DNA of 64,000 nucleotides from NCBI GenBank assembly GCA_964035575.1, contig OZ037846.1, positions 1,267,501 through 1,331,500 on the forward strand, read 5' to 3'. Made by a program: the position numbers and the translations under genes. The DNA comes from Rhynchopus sp. YZ270_cl-10. Its lineage: Eukaryota; Euglenozoa; Diplonemea; Diplonemida; Diplonemidae. Below are positions 48,947 through 59,231 of this stretch, piece after piece. The notes beneath the pieces are model-generated. The model was not told the DNA's origin and ran no database searches. It saw only the letters and a list, made by a program, of their open reading frames with translations. Position 1 is the stretch's first letter; each line of letters begins with the position of its first letter.

Positions 48947-50074
48947 ATGGAGCCCATCAGCGAAGTGTTGAGCATAGCTGGGCTACGCCATGACGCTGCC
49001 AGCGCCTGTCAGAAGCTTGGGATCTGCAGTGCCGGGGATGTGGAAAGATTGGATGTGGCACGTGATATGCAGTACTTAGAGCAGCAGGGACTCACTTATG
49101 TTGATATCATTAAGATGAAGGAGGCGACGGAAACCTTGGGGAGACATCCAGTGAAGACAACAACTCTTGCGAAGGCGACGGGGAAGATGCACAGCCGCGA
49201 CTGGGTTGAACCAAACACCCTTTCCCCCGCACGATCTCCAAAACACATCGAAAATGCATCGTTCCTTGCAGGGATCTCCGCCACCACCTCGCATAAGGTG
49301 GCCAAGAGTAAGGCACAACGTCCGGTACAAAAAATTCATCCACAGTTGTATTTCGCAGATGAACACATTGCGTTGAGTCCCATCAGTATGCATCCCATCA
49401 AGCTGAGAGGTGTGGTATGGCCTACTGCATTGCATTACGTGGAAGGGGTGAGGCATGACCGTACTATTTATGCCGAATTGATCAGAAAAATTCACGATCC
49501 GGCGGATATGCTTGCCGCAAGCAAGAAGATCAGGCATTTTGCGAGGGGCACCGAAAAGGAGGATATGGAGCTCTGGAGGGAGGTCTTCGCAGCGAAGTAT
49601 TCGCAGCACGACAGCGCGCGGACCGGGTTGGTTGACACGGGAGATCTCGAGCTTGTGTACTCAGCGCCCGACGCGGTGTGGGGTGCAGGGCTGCACGGAG
49701 ACGGGGGTAACGTCATAGGGAAACTGCTCACCGAGGTCAGAACTAACATTCTGTACGGAAGTCTGCCGAGGTCATCGTCGCCGACTCCCCATATTGACAT
49801 TCCTACCTGTTCGGTCTGTGAAAAATACCCGCAAAGTGCAAACTCAACGTGGTGTACTTACTGTCGTGCTCATGTCCAACGTGGTTCTGATGAAAATGCC
49901 GCCGCGTTAGCACCGCGTGCAATGCGCGCAGAGTACCCCTTGTCGCGTGGCGCCTGTCGTATCTGTCAGCGGGTAAATGCTAATGCAGGGTTCTCGTGGT
50001 GTCAGACGTGCTTTGTGAAGGAGCGTGCAAGGCTCTATGGGAAGACAGAGCATGTACAGGCGAGGAGGTGTTGA
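48947..50074 (+). CDS. NADAR-domain protein with zinc-ribbon tail (375 aa)
   Basis: Residues about 5-65 resemble a small helical SAM-type domain (SEVLSIAGLRHDAASACQKL). Residues about 142-269 match the NADAR (YbiA/DUF1768) fold: ISMHPIKLRGVVWPTALHYV, then IHDPADMLAASKKI, W210REVFAAKYSQH, LVDTGDLELVYSAPDAVWGA (W245) and GNVIGKLLTEVRTN. NADAR proteins are N-glycosidases acting on ADP-ribose-linked or riboflavin-pathway substrates; some remove ADP-ribose from guanine in DNA. The family usually has WPTxEHY with Glu, but here the position is Leu 162, so activity may differ. The C-terminal third has two CxxC pairs of pairs: C288/C291 with C303/C306, and C337/C340 with C352/C355, likely two zinc ribbons for nucleic-acid or protein binding. 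The start follows a predicted acceptor. Confidence 0.88.
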   Translation: MEPISEVLSIAGLRHDAASACQKLGICSAGDVERLDVARDMQYLEQQGLTYVDIIKMKEATETLGRHPVKTTTLAKATGKMHSRDWVEPNTLSPARSPKHIENASFLAGISATTSHKVAKSKAQRPVQKIHPQLYFADEHIALSPISMHPIKLRGVVWPTALHYVEGVRHDRTIYAELIRKIHDPADMLAASKKIRHFARGTEKEDMELWREVFAAKYSQHDSARTGLVDTGDLELVYSAPDAVWGAGLHGDGGNVIGKLLTEVRTNILYGSLPRSSSPTPHIDIPTCSVCEKYPQSANSTWCTYCRAHVQRGSDENAAALAPRAMRAEYPLSRGACRICQRVNANAGFSWCQTCFVKERARLYGKTEHVQARRC

Positions 50075-50933
50075 GGAAGAAAATGTGAGAGAGTTGGCGC
50101 AAAGTTTCTGTTCTTTTTGTTCAATTTTTGTTTTGTAGGATAAGAGGGGTGCGGTGTGGTTTGTCTCCTTTTGTGCTGTGTGTTAGGAGTGATGTCGCGT
50201 TGTGCCCCCTCTTTTGTATTGTAGACCTTTTATTGATTTTTTTTTGTCAAATTTTGTACTTTTGTTTTTGCTAAAAATTCTAAAAAGAAAAAAATGGAGT
50301 TACCCCCTCTATCTTTCGTTTGACCCAAACATTGCTCACTTTGCTTTAAAAAACGCACATAAAAAAACCACATCTAACCAGAACTAACACAACCCCAACA
50401 CTTAACGTACCACCCCATCAAAAAAAAGGTTATCAACAGAAGAGAATAAACGCACCCATCGATCAAGAAAAAGCGAGAGTAAAAAAGGAGTAGGTAAAGC
50501 AACACCTAGGCCAAAGCAAAAAGCAAAAATATACGGCGGGAAAAAGGAAGCAAACCAAAAGGCATCAAACCACCTGCAACAATGTGCCTCTCGTCGTGCC
50601 AGATGGACGTTCAGGAGAGACAGGCACGTGCACAGACAAGGGGTCTCGAGAAGGTATTTCTTTTCCCTACCCACATGGCCCGCATCTTCCATCTTACCAA
50701 AAAAGACCCCCTATATTATATCCGTGTTGTTCTGCAGCACAACGATAGTTGGTAAAAGATGTTTGTGTGCACGGAGGAGAGCAAAAGAGTCAAAAGCTTT
50801 CTTTTGCTGTTTACAGTTTTCCCCTGCTAGAAACTCCCAAAAAATGCAAATACTCCTGTGTGGAGGGGTTTGATAGCCTTACAAAGTACTACAATGAAAT
50901 ACAATACAAAACAAACAAACTTTCAAACCTCCC
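50075..50933. other. Intergenic region
   Basis: 3' flank of the NADAR gene (T-rich) and leader of the cyclin gene. A minus-strand frame at 50402-50692 is low-complexity and not credible. Nothing else recognised. Confidence 0.55.
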
Positions 50934-51895
50934 ATGCAGCTACACTATATAACTGAATTGTTGGTACGTCGGTTGCGTACATTAATTTCACCTACCACCA
51001 CACAGGACACACGGCAGCATGCCATCAACCAGCGCATCGTTGATGTAGTGGCGCTCATTGACTACGTCTGCCGTATAAATGAGGACAGCACACCCAGCAA
51101 GACTGCCATCAGACCCACCTACGACCTCCTCACCACTCTTGCCGCGTCAACGCGCGCAGGGCCTGAGGTATGTAGCTATTCAGTTACAGCACTCCATAAA
51201 TTGGGCGTCTAAATAAGGCGGTTGGCGTTTTTTGGACCATATTTTGGAGTACTTTGCCCCTTTGAACATACAAAACACAGCTTCTGGTGACAATGCTTGC
51301 GTACATCACGCGTGTGACGGAGCAGGTGGACCTGCAGTACGCCAACGCGACCCACCTCGTGCTTGGGGCCTTCATCGTTGCCGCCAAGTTCTACGATGAC
51401 ACGATCGGGTTCTGTCCCAACTCGGTATGGCAAATGGATGATACAAAATGCTATCTTGTTGTGACTCTTTTTATTTGTGCTTGCATCCCCAGAGTTTGGG
51501 TGATCTATGAAACGGGGAGAGATTTTTTTTTTTTTCACTAGCTTCTCAGTAAGCTCTCACAGCCTGTTACGTGTCTCACGGAGACGGATCATAGATCATC
51601 CAAGAGCGGCTTTCATATCAGGTTTCCTTTTTACTGTAGGCGGCAGGGTACTTTGTGCTTTCATCCGGATGGCTGGCATCGTGGGTCAGTCGGAGGTGCC
51701 TGCACCAACACTTACAGTTTATTACAATAATAACATCACAAACAGGACTTCGCTGTCATTTCCTCGTCGAGTCTCTCTGACGTGAACAAGCTGGAACGCA
51801 CGATTCTCTCCCACCTGGACTGGAGCCTCCATGTAGATGCCGAAGAATACGAGGACTTAGTATCCATGATTGAGGAGCGTTCGTACCTGGCGTGA
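50934..51895 (+). CDS. Pho80/P-type cyclin, three exons
   Basis: Proposed exons are 50934-51167, 51281-51424 and 51746-51895 (175 residues). Both introns are phase 0 with GTATGT...ACAG and GTATGG...ACAG. The joined protein has the cyclin box of the Pho80/U-type class: LLVTMLAYITRVTEQVDLQY, then LVLGAFIVAAKFYDDTIGF, SLSDVNKLERTILSHLDWSL and HVDAEEYEDLVSMI, matching the family pattern of VAAK..DD, then L..LE..FL..LDW.L.V. Such cyclins bind and activate Pho85/CDK-type kinases in nutrient or cell-cycle control. The usual Ala-Lys-Val-Gly-Gly motif after the second helix is missing (the exon 2/3 join reads CPNS|DFAVIS). The start is uncertain: a further intron at about 50964-51004 (GTACGT...ACAG) could replace the first in-frame ATG. 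Confidence 0.75.
51168..51280 (+). other. Spliceosomal intron 1 of the cyclin gene
   Basis: 113 bp, GTATGT at the 5' end and CAAAACACAG at the 3' end; removing it joins AGPE to LLVTMLAY in frame. Confidence 0.75.
51425..51745 (+). other. Spliceosomal intron 2 of the cyclin gene, with repeat L
   Basis: 321 bp, GTATGG at the 5' end and ATCACAAACAG at the 3' end. It contains repeat L (about 51650-51715), shared with 41945-42020, so a dispersed repeat has entered or built the intron. Confidence 0.75.
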
Positions 51896-52105
51896 AAATA
51901 AAATAAAAAAATAAATGAAAAAAGAAAGAAAAATCCTTCAAAGAAAAATATTTTGTCGGCGTACATCCTTTGTGGGGGTTGTGCGCTGGGGGGGAAATAA
52001 AAAAGGAAAGGTAGTCATCATTTTTTTTTATATTTTGTTTTCGATATGTACGCATTGTCTGTGTACATTCAGATTTTTTTTTTTAGTTTTTGTTTTTTTT
52101 TGTTT

Positions 52106-52212
52106 GGGGGATTTCCTACAATGCCTACCTCGCTAATACCCACTTACTTTATAATACCCATGGTGTATCATCGTAAGTGGGTATTAGCAAGGTGGGCATT
52201 TCAGCAGCACCC
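52106..52212. mobile_element. Hairpin-only derivative of the long-TIR family
   Basis: 107 bp made almost only of element ends: a GGGG start, CTAATACCCACTTAC and inverted GTAAGTGGGTATTAGC, with ATAATACCCATGGTGTATCA in the centre. It lines up with the ends of element A (GGGGTAATTATCATAACACC ... CTAATACCC) but has no core. The flanks are T-runs, so a 9-bp duplication cannot be proved. Confidence 0.6.
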
Positions 52213-53597
52213 TTTTTTTTTTATTATTTCTTCATCATGTTGACGGTTCTTTTCGTAAAGATGTGTATACCCGCCACGTTTTGCAAAATATGTCCAGAAA
52301 AAAAGCAAGGGTACATTTTTCGCACCCTCGTTGCCTTCTTTTCGTTTAAGAAAGTATATGATAACTCTTTCATGTAAAGATGTGTATACCCCTGCTTATT
52401 CGACTCTTTTCAACTTTTCTTATTTTTTTTTTTTTTTTTTTGTGAAAAAAAGCAGGGGACATTGGTAGTTTGAGATTTTGAAAAAAAAGCCGGTGTGAGC
52501 CAAAAAAGCCGGTGTGAGGCATTTTTTTTTCCCCCACGCATTTTTGGCAGAGACCTCCACAACTCTTTCCCCTCCGCGCCCTTGTCTAACCATATGACAT
52601 CAAAACTTTTCTGGCGAAGCCACGGTACGCAACATTTCAAAAATTGTGACATAAAATCGCACGCTTTTATAGCCAAACCATGGTAAAGGTAGCTGTGACT
52701 ATGGCATAGGGTAGAGCTGTGGGCTACCGCTCGTCATTTTTAGCTGCGCCGCAGGCGCACGGTACGCTACTTTTTTATGAGAGTTGCGAACATCTATTTC
52801 TTTTGATTGAACGGACCGATTGGTCTTTATGGTGGGGTCACATGCACATAAGAAACCGCTACAGATGTGGTTGTAGCCTTGTATGAGGAGATAAAATTCA
52901 GAAAAAAATTCAAAAATCCGCCTTTTTCTTTTTTTTTTTTTTTTCCTCAAAATCCCACACCGGCACACCGGCATACGAATGTCCCCTGAAAAAAAGAAAT
53001 GTTGTGCTTATCAATTTATTGAAGGCATGTGTTGAAATACTGTTTGTGTGGTATTGCAACGGCGCATCAAAGCATGTGTCGACAGAGAAAAAGAAGGGGG
53101 GGGGGGATAACAAAAAACAGATGAGTGACCAAGGAGGCCACTGTGCATCGTTCTTTGTGTTTTTTTTTTTTTTTCTTCCCCCAGTGCCTGCGTCCCACCG
53201 ATGTACGGTGAGGCGTTTAGCACAAAAAAAAAAAAAAATCAACTTATTTTTTCTCTTTTCTCTTTTGTATGTAGAGTATTCCCTATGAAAGAAAAATACC
53301 TTGTAACTGTTATCCCATAATAATAGTCTAAAAAGCAAGCATTATTTTTTTCTTTTTGTTGATTCCCCCCTAACAAATGACCCCAGTTACTTACCTAAGG
53401 TGGGTAATGAGGTGATTGTTGGGGGAAAAAGAATACAGGACAGCAGAAGGAAATCAACCCCGAAAAAAAGAGGCAAAACAACCCAGCACCTTTTTTGAAT
53501 GCAAAAAAAAAAAAAAGTAAAAATCTACATCCACATGACACTGTCATCGCAAATGATGGCATGGTGACACTCAGGGATCGCGTAGAAGTGTTTAGTA

Positions 53598-53640
53598 TAG
53601 TGGAGTGCATCCTCGGGGTGACTACACTAATACAATCAAG
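53598..53640 (+). repeat. Dispersed motif Q, copy
   Basis: AGTGGAGTGCATCCTCGGGG then TGACTACACTAATACAATCA; one base change from GTCTACAC to GACTACAC. Confidence 0.6.
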
Positions 53641-54129
53641 AAAAAAATCTACTTTTTTTTTTAAAAAAAAAGGGGAATTGCGAAGTGTTCCCCTCCCACT
53701 CCAAGACAAGAACAATTAAACAGAGCACAAAGCACTTTCAAAACATACAAAAAGCATTTTCAAACTCCCCCTCCAAGACCTTACAGTGGCTGAGACAGAG
53801 GATAAGTCGCAATCTCATACAAAGTAACCCGCCCTTTCTCTCACCATCGAATTCGGTTTTCCTTCCCCCCCTCCCCCCCCCTACCCAGAGGTGATTTTCT
53901 CACACTTTGCTGGATGCTTCTTTGGCGCCCTTTTTGCCAAACAGTTCCCTCCCCCTCCCGCTTGTCCCCTTCCCAAGCAAGATGATGAAATATGAGGTGC
54001 TTAGATTCATTTTGCATTTTTTTGTTGTTCTCTTTCCTTTTCACCTATTAGCAAAAGCCAACTAAAAAAAAGGCTATTTTATTTGGGAAAAATGATTGTG
54101 TATGCCTGCTTACAGTTTTACCTGTAAGC

Positions 54130-54215
54130 AACACTCAGGGGGGGGGTTTGATGCCCCCCCCGTGGAGGGTCAGTGCCTGCGTCCCAGAGGCGTTTTGCAC
54201 TATCGCAAAGGGTGG
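54130..54215 (+). repeat. Dispersed motif G, copy
   Basis: GGGGGGGGTTTGATGCCCCC hairpin, then CGTGGAGGGTCAGTGCCTGC and GAGGCGTTTTGCAC. Here the loop is TTTGATG rather than TTCGATAA, but the stem is kept. Confidence 0.6.
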
Positions 54216-55034
54216 AGCTTGCTGGCGACGCGGGATGAACCGAGAGCTGACTTAAGGTGCCCGAGTGGTCGCTCATCAGATCCCACAAAGGGTGTAGGTT
54301 CATCTAGACAGCAGGACGGTGGCCATGGAAGTCGGCATCCGATAATGAGTGTGTAACAACTCACCTGCCGAATGAAGCTAACTTCACTTTAATAGTGGCC
54401 AATGCGTGTTATCGCTCTTTGAGGTTAATTTCCAGCATGCACAGAAAATAGTAAATTTTTTTTTTGAATCCTAAGCTAGACACACCGTATGTTGGTGTGT
54501 CACGTCTTCCAGTTTGTAAGAAGTTGAAAATGGGAAGTGCATTCATGTTTTACAAAAAAGAAAAAGGATTTTTCAACTTTATTTGTTTCTCTTTTGCTGG
54601 TTATCCCCTTTTGAAGCTTCTTCTGCATTGGCATTTTTTAGTTTGTTTTTTTTTTTGAAAATTGTATCAGGCTCTCCGCTAGGATTTCCGATTTTGAAAA
54701 TGTTCTGTTGATGGTCCACGTGGTGGGGTACATGCTTGCGCCGCAGGCGCACGGTACGCAACTTTTTTTTTTTCCAACGCCCGATTTTGACTTTTTTGGG
54801 ACGTTTGAGCACTCACCTCTCCATATTTTCTTCTCCTGAGCTTTTTTGACAGGTAGAACGGGTCTGAACCACTCAGCAGAACTTTTTTTTTTTTTTTTTT
54901 TTTTCCCCCATTTTCAAAAAGTTCTGTTGACAATCAACAGAACTTTAGTACCTAGCGGAGTCACTGAATTGTATGTTGCCTTTCGTGGCTCATCAAATTT
55001 CACCTTTTATTTGGTTTTGTAACAGTAAGAAAAC

Positions 55035-55734
55035 AAGGGTCCTCAAGGGGGTGCAAAAAAAATTTTTTGCACCCAAAAAAAAAAAAAAAGAAAATTCGGG
55101 GGGTGCAAAAAATATTTTTGCACCCCCCCAAAAAAAAAAAAAGTTTTTTTGGGGCGGAAAAAATTTTTTGAGGGGGGATTTCAGGCTTCAGCAGGGATTC
55201 TCTGGCTTTTCGTCAGCACCACAACAGACACAGCCAAGCACCACTAGGTGGCTGTCACACTCACAATGTGTGAAAGTGGTGCCAGGGATGCTCCCTGCGA
55301 TTGTCGCCACCTTTAGCAGTCCAGGAAAGCAAGCGAAGTGATTATGTGGAAGTGTATTTCGTTTTATGCATGGGTACTGAGTGTAATTTTCCGCTCGCTG
55401 CGCTCGCGGAGGTACACCTTAAAAATTTTTTCCGCTCGCTTCGCTCGCGGAAAGACACCCCAATGTGAAATAAAAAAACGGGCGCAGGAAAATTTTTTTG
55501 AGCCTCCCACGATTTCACAAAAACCCAAAAAAATAGCGTCAGGCCCTGGTTTCCCCATTTTCCCGTGAATTTTCACACCTCTTCCAACTTTGTCAGGGAG
55601 GAGCGCGCGCGAAGCGCGCGTGACGACCGCTTGTGTGGGGAGAAAGCTCGGAATGGACTTTTCTGAAGGGTTTTGTACAGAAAAATTTTTGCACCCCCAA
55701 AATTCCCAGAGAGGGGTGCAGGCTGAGGACCCTG
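55035..55734. mobile_element. hAT-like element, 8-bp TSD AAGAAAAC
   Basis: Exact AAGAAAAC at 55027-55034 and 55735-55742. Ends are AAGGGTCCTCA and, inverted, CAGGGTCCTCA, followed by a run containing GGGGTGCAAAAA palindromes. It contains CGCTCGCTTCGCTCGCGG-type hairpins (about 55390-55455) and the CGCGCGAAGCGCGCG palindrome (about 55605), then TGACGACCGCTTGTGTGGGG. No transposase frame. Confidence 0.8.
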
Positions 55735-55742
55735 AAGAAAAC

Positions 55743-57101
55743 GGCAAAAAAAAAAAAAAGAGGAAAGCGACGTGCCGCGATGTTCACCAACCAAATTTTT
55801 TTCAAGAAAAAGAAAATAAAAACTTCATTGAAAATTTCGCACATTTCGAACAAAAAAAAAATTAAAACGAAAACGAAAACGAAACATTCCTTTTCCTCCC
55901 TCCAGCTCTGCATTGTCTGTTGCACGGGCCTTATTGAGCTAGAGAGAGGGGGAAAAAAAAACTTCATTTATCCTGTTTGTTACGTTTTGTCTTCTTTTTC
56001 TTCCCCTCTCGTTCCCCGGTTCAACTCTTTTTTTAAAAAAATGTGCCTTTTTTTTTTTTTTTTTTTGCATTTTTTTTAAAAAAAAGTGACAGGGGGCAGT
56101 CACTGCACACCACCGCCGCCTCTCACCCCTACTTTGCTCCTTTCCTTTTTCTTCCCCCTCCCGTCACAACACAGCCTAGCACTCACAACATCCAAAGAAC
56201 GAAAAACGGCTTCGGCCGATTGAGTACAGACCCTTTATACCAATAGGTCTAAAGGGTGATTGTCACTACAGCAAAAAAAAAAAAAAAAAAAACGGGAAGT
56301 ATGGTGTGGAGTTCATCCTCGGGTGTCTACACTAATAATCTTCAACAAAAAAAACAAAAAAATCGCACAAAAAAAAAAAAAAATGCTGTTGCGTGGCGAG
56401 AAAGCCACCCAAGATTGACTATCATGTTGCTGTAGTGCATCAAGGTTTTTTTTTTTTTTTAGAAGAGAAAAAAGTTTGTCCTGCACCAACAAGAGAAGGT
56501 CCTGTGGATATTGAGTACCCCGGGAGGTGAAGGAAGCGTTATTTATAAAGTCCAGAGCATCTTTGGTGGTGCCTGCACGATGAATAATAACGGTGAAAAT
56601 TAAGCAGGACTATGTTCGTCTCACCATTTTTTTTTTTTTTTAGTGACCGTGTGCATGCCAATGAAGTGCTCTCTGGGGTTCGATAAACCCAGTGTCTGCG
56701 TCCGCTGATGAATGGTGAGGCGTTTTGCACTTGCAGCTTCTCTCTCTCTCTCTCTTTTTTCTTTTTTTTCTACTGAAGTTTCAACTTGTGCACGAAGCAT
56801 TTTACTTTTCTTTTCTACGTTTTGCAAAACACACACCATAAAAAGAAAGATGGGACCATTTTTGTTGATCCCTCACCATATACTATCAATTTATTGATTG
56901 CATATGATGAAAATACTTTTTTTTGTTCTCTTTTCGATATTCGTACCCATCCCGCACTCCCCTCTTTCTTGAAAGAAGAAAAAATAGAAGAAAAAAAGAA
57001 GAAGAAAAAGCAGCAAAACAAAACAACATCACAAAGCAAAAAAAAAAAATCAAAAATCAAAAATTCTTCATAAAACCCCCAATTCAAGCCCCTTTTATTC
57101 A
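55743..57101. other. Intergenic region
   Basis: Homopolymer-rich spacer with no gene seen. Motif Q lies at 56305-56345 and motif G at 56665-56735 (CTGGGGTTCGATAAACCCAG hairpin, then CTGATGAATGGTGAGGCG). Confidence 0.5.
56665..56735 (+). repeat. Dispersed motif G, copy
   Basis: GGGGTTCGATAAACCC hairpin with GTGTCTGCGTCCGCTGATGA downstream. The stem bases differ from those at 32680 but remain complementary. Confidence 0.6.
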
Positions 57102-57148
57102 AGGTGACTAAGCATGAGAGGCTTAGGGGCATCTTATAAACTTTTTCC
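57102..57148 (+). repeat. Two-hairpin motif P, partial copy
   Basis: AAGGTGACTAAGCATGAGAG then GCTTAGGGGCATCTTATAAA and a T-run; the first hairpin is missing. Confidence 0.65.
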
Positions 57149-57314
57149 TTATTTGTAGCCTTTATTTTAAAGGTGTGCGTCCAACGTATTTTTAAATTCT
57201 GCTGTTCAGGAACGGGGCCCCATTTTTTTTTTTTGTTTTGTTATTTGCACCCCCCTGCAATTAATATCCCCCTTTTTGGCTGGGGAAAAGACAATCATCC
57301 CCAACAATATTGTG

Positions 57315-57412
57315 GAAACCAGCGCAGCTTTTGCTGTGCGATAACGAAATGTGATCAAAGGTGACTAAGCAAACGAGAGGCTTAGGTGAAGGGTCATCTT
57401 ATAAACTTTTCT
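57315..57412 (+). repeat. Two-hairpin motif P, full copy
   Basis: GCGCAGCTTTTGCTGTGC forms hairpin 1; GATAACGAAATGTGATCAAA links it to hairpin 2 (CTAAGCAAACGAGAGGCTTAG, one base longer in the loop than the copy at 57102); then GTCATCTTATAAACTTTTC follows. An extra AAGG is inserted after the second hairpin compared with 7748-7835. Confidence 0.7.
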
Positions 57413-57494
57413 TTATTTTCTTTTTTTTTCTTCAATATTCCACCCTTTTTCTCTCTCTCCCTCTCTTCCACTCCCTTTTTATTATTTGGATTTT

Positions 57495-57754
57495 TGAGGT
57501 GATCCAGCGCACACTTTTCCACACTTTTTCACACCGTGAAAACGTGTGAAACCAAGGTGAAAATGTGTGAAATTAAGTGAAAATGTGTGAAACCAAGTGA
57601 AAATATGTGAAACCAAGTGAAAACACCAAGTTTTTTTTCTGGAGGAATCCACTCAGAGTGCGTGAAGCAGTTTTTTTTTCACTTTCGTACACACTTTTTC
57701 ACACCGTGAAACCATGTGAAAATGTGTGAAAAAGCGTGAGACTGGATCACCTCA
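57495..57754. mobile_element. Inverted-repeat element, TGAGGTGATCC ends
   Basis: Ends TGAGGTGATCCAG and inverse CTGGATCACCTCA, with 5-bp ATTTT on both sides (57490-57494 and 57755-57759). Because the flank is T-rich the duplication is suggestive only. The inside is a tandem array of GTGTGAAACCAAGTGAAAAT-type units. Confidence 0.6.
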
Positions 57755-58063
57755 ATTTTCCTTTTCTTTTCTCTCAAGGGTAGATGTCCCGCCTATTGTG
57801 CTTGTTACATCTTTCCATCTTTGTGTTCAGGTCTTCATTTTCTGTCGTCTATCGTTCTAAAACGGGCTTCATCTCACAAAATATTGTACAAAAAAATAAG
57901 AGGGGTTTCTTCTCTGTTTTTTTTAAAATACCATATTCAGAAGCCTAACTAAACCCAACAAGATTTTATCAAAAAACAAATTCTTCTTTTGAGCAGAAGA
58001 TGAAGGGCGTGCTCATGAGAAAAGAAAACAGTACTCTCTTTTTTTCTTCTTTTTTTCCATTGA

Positions 58064-58171
58064 CCACCTGATTTTTACCCCGCGTAAAGGCGCGTAAAGG
58101 CTGGGAAAAATGGGTGGGGTTTGGCCTATACTGGCCTGTACGGGCCTATACGCGGGGTAAAAATCAGGTGG
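58064..58171. mobile_element. Foldback element, 5-bp TSD ATTGA
   Basis: CCACCTGATTTTTACCCCGC and its exact inverse form arms of about 23 bp at the ends of a 108-bp element; ATTGA is duplicated exactly (58059-58063 and 58172-58176). The interior has GGCGCGTAAAGG and CCTGTACGGGCC short repeats. Relatives are at 40415-40521 and 47818-47908. Confidence 0.8.
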
Positions 58172-58392
58172 ATTGAGTGAGGCTAAGGTTCATTATATTT
58201 TTTTTTTAAACGAAAAGAGTGAGGGGGAATTTTTTTCTTTTTGTGTGTCCAGTTTCCCGCGTGAGAACTGTATCAAATGCAAAAAAATAATAACGCGCCA
58301 TCAAGCAGAGGTTTGCTTCGGTACCGCCCTTTTTGTAGATGTGTGTGCACGAGAGGAGGGGCACATTCATCTTCTGCTTTTTTTTTTTTTTG

Positions 58393-58468
58393 CTCCGCGA
58401 TAACGAATGTGATCAAAAGGTGGACTATGCAAACGAGAGGCTGAGGATCATCTTATAAACTTTTTTTT
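58393..58468 (+). repeat. Two-hairpin motif P, copy
   Basis: CGCGATAACGAATGTGATCA, then GGTGGACTATGCAAACGAGA and GGCTGAGGATCATCTTATAA. The second stem is damaged (CTATGC against GCTGAG). Confidence 0.6.
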
Positions 58469-58939
58469 CTTTTTCTTTTCTCCCCTCGGCCAATGCGCCA
58501 TTTTTATCTAAGATTTTATGGATGCGGCCTTCCGCGGTCCGTCCATCTTTTCACAGTATTTTTTTCTTCTATTATTTTTCTCATTTCCTTATTTTCACAA
58601 ACTCCCCTTTATCGTGCTCTCTCAAATGTGTGTTTTGTGTTTGCCTTTTTTTGTAAGGCCCCTCACTTTTTATCTTCAACGGTGTGTTCTGTTTCTTTCC
58701 CCCGTCTCTTTTCTCTTTTCTCTTTTCTTTACGCACACTACTGAACGGAAAAGTGTCAACGTCGTTCACCCAACCGTGCTCCGCAACACCACCACCCAAA
58801 TAGGTAAGAGTATGTGTGGAAGCGTCAGCAAACAACTACAAGAAAGGGGGTGAGGGAACGACAAAGTGGCAGTTTTTGATATGCCACAAAAAGGTCTTTA
58901 GGCTACTTAAGGTCATCTAAAGTAACTTCTTCTTTGGCT

Positions 58940-59010
58940 CATGGTTGGGGTGTCCACCCCCGGTACAGCCGGTCATGCACCAAGGTACACGAGAGGGCTT
59001 TGTATTTCAA
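58940..59010 (+). repeat. Dispersed repeat M, copy
   Basis: CATGGTTGGGGTGTCCACCC then GGTACAGCCGGTCATGCACC and GGGCTTTGTATTTCAAG. Confidence 0.65.
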
Positions 59011-59072
59011 GTCAGCTCTTCTGTCTTTCTTCTTGGTGTGTGTTCACATGAGAGCAATTCATGTTTACCAAT

Positions 59073-59140
59073 GTTTGGTGTGGCTGAATGGGTAAGTACG
59101 CAAAAGAAGTGCGTACCTTTGATACACCCCTTTAGCCACC
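59073..59140 (+). repeat. Dispersed repeat U with A-box-like core
   Basis: GGTGTGGCTGAATGGGTAAG then TACGCAAAAGAAGTGCGTAC and TTTAGCCACCCC. A second copy is at 62480-62555. The GTACGC/GCGTAC pair and the outer GTGGCT/AGCCAC pair make a two-level hairpin. TGGCTGAATGGG resembles a tRNA A box. Confidence 0.5.
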
Positions 59141-59231
59141 CCCAAAGTTTTTTTTTTTAACCCAATGCCGTCACTCTTCCCTCCACATTCCCCACAGCAG
59201 CAAACTAACGAAAAAAAAATTCTTTTTTTTT

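Larger units (their letters stand above)
52213..55026. other. Intergenic, repeat-rich region
   Basis: No gene seen in 2.8 kb. It includes repeat K (52742-52855), motif G copies (53175-53225 and 54130-54215), motif Q (53598-53640), and an inverted-repeat element at about 54672-54957 with CTCCGCTAGG ends and inner TTCTGTTGAT, holding a K copy at 54736. Confidence 0.55.
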
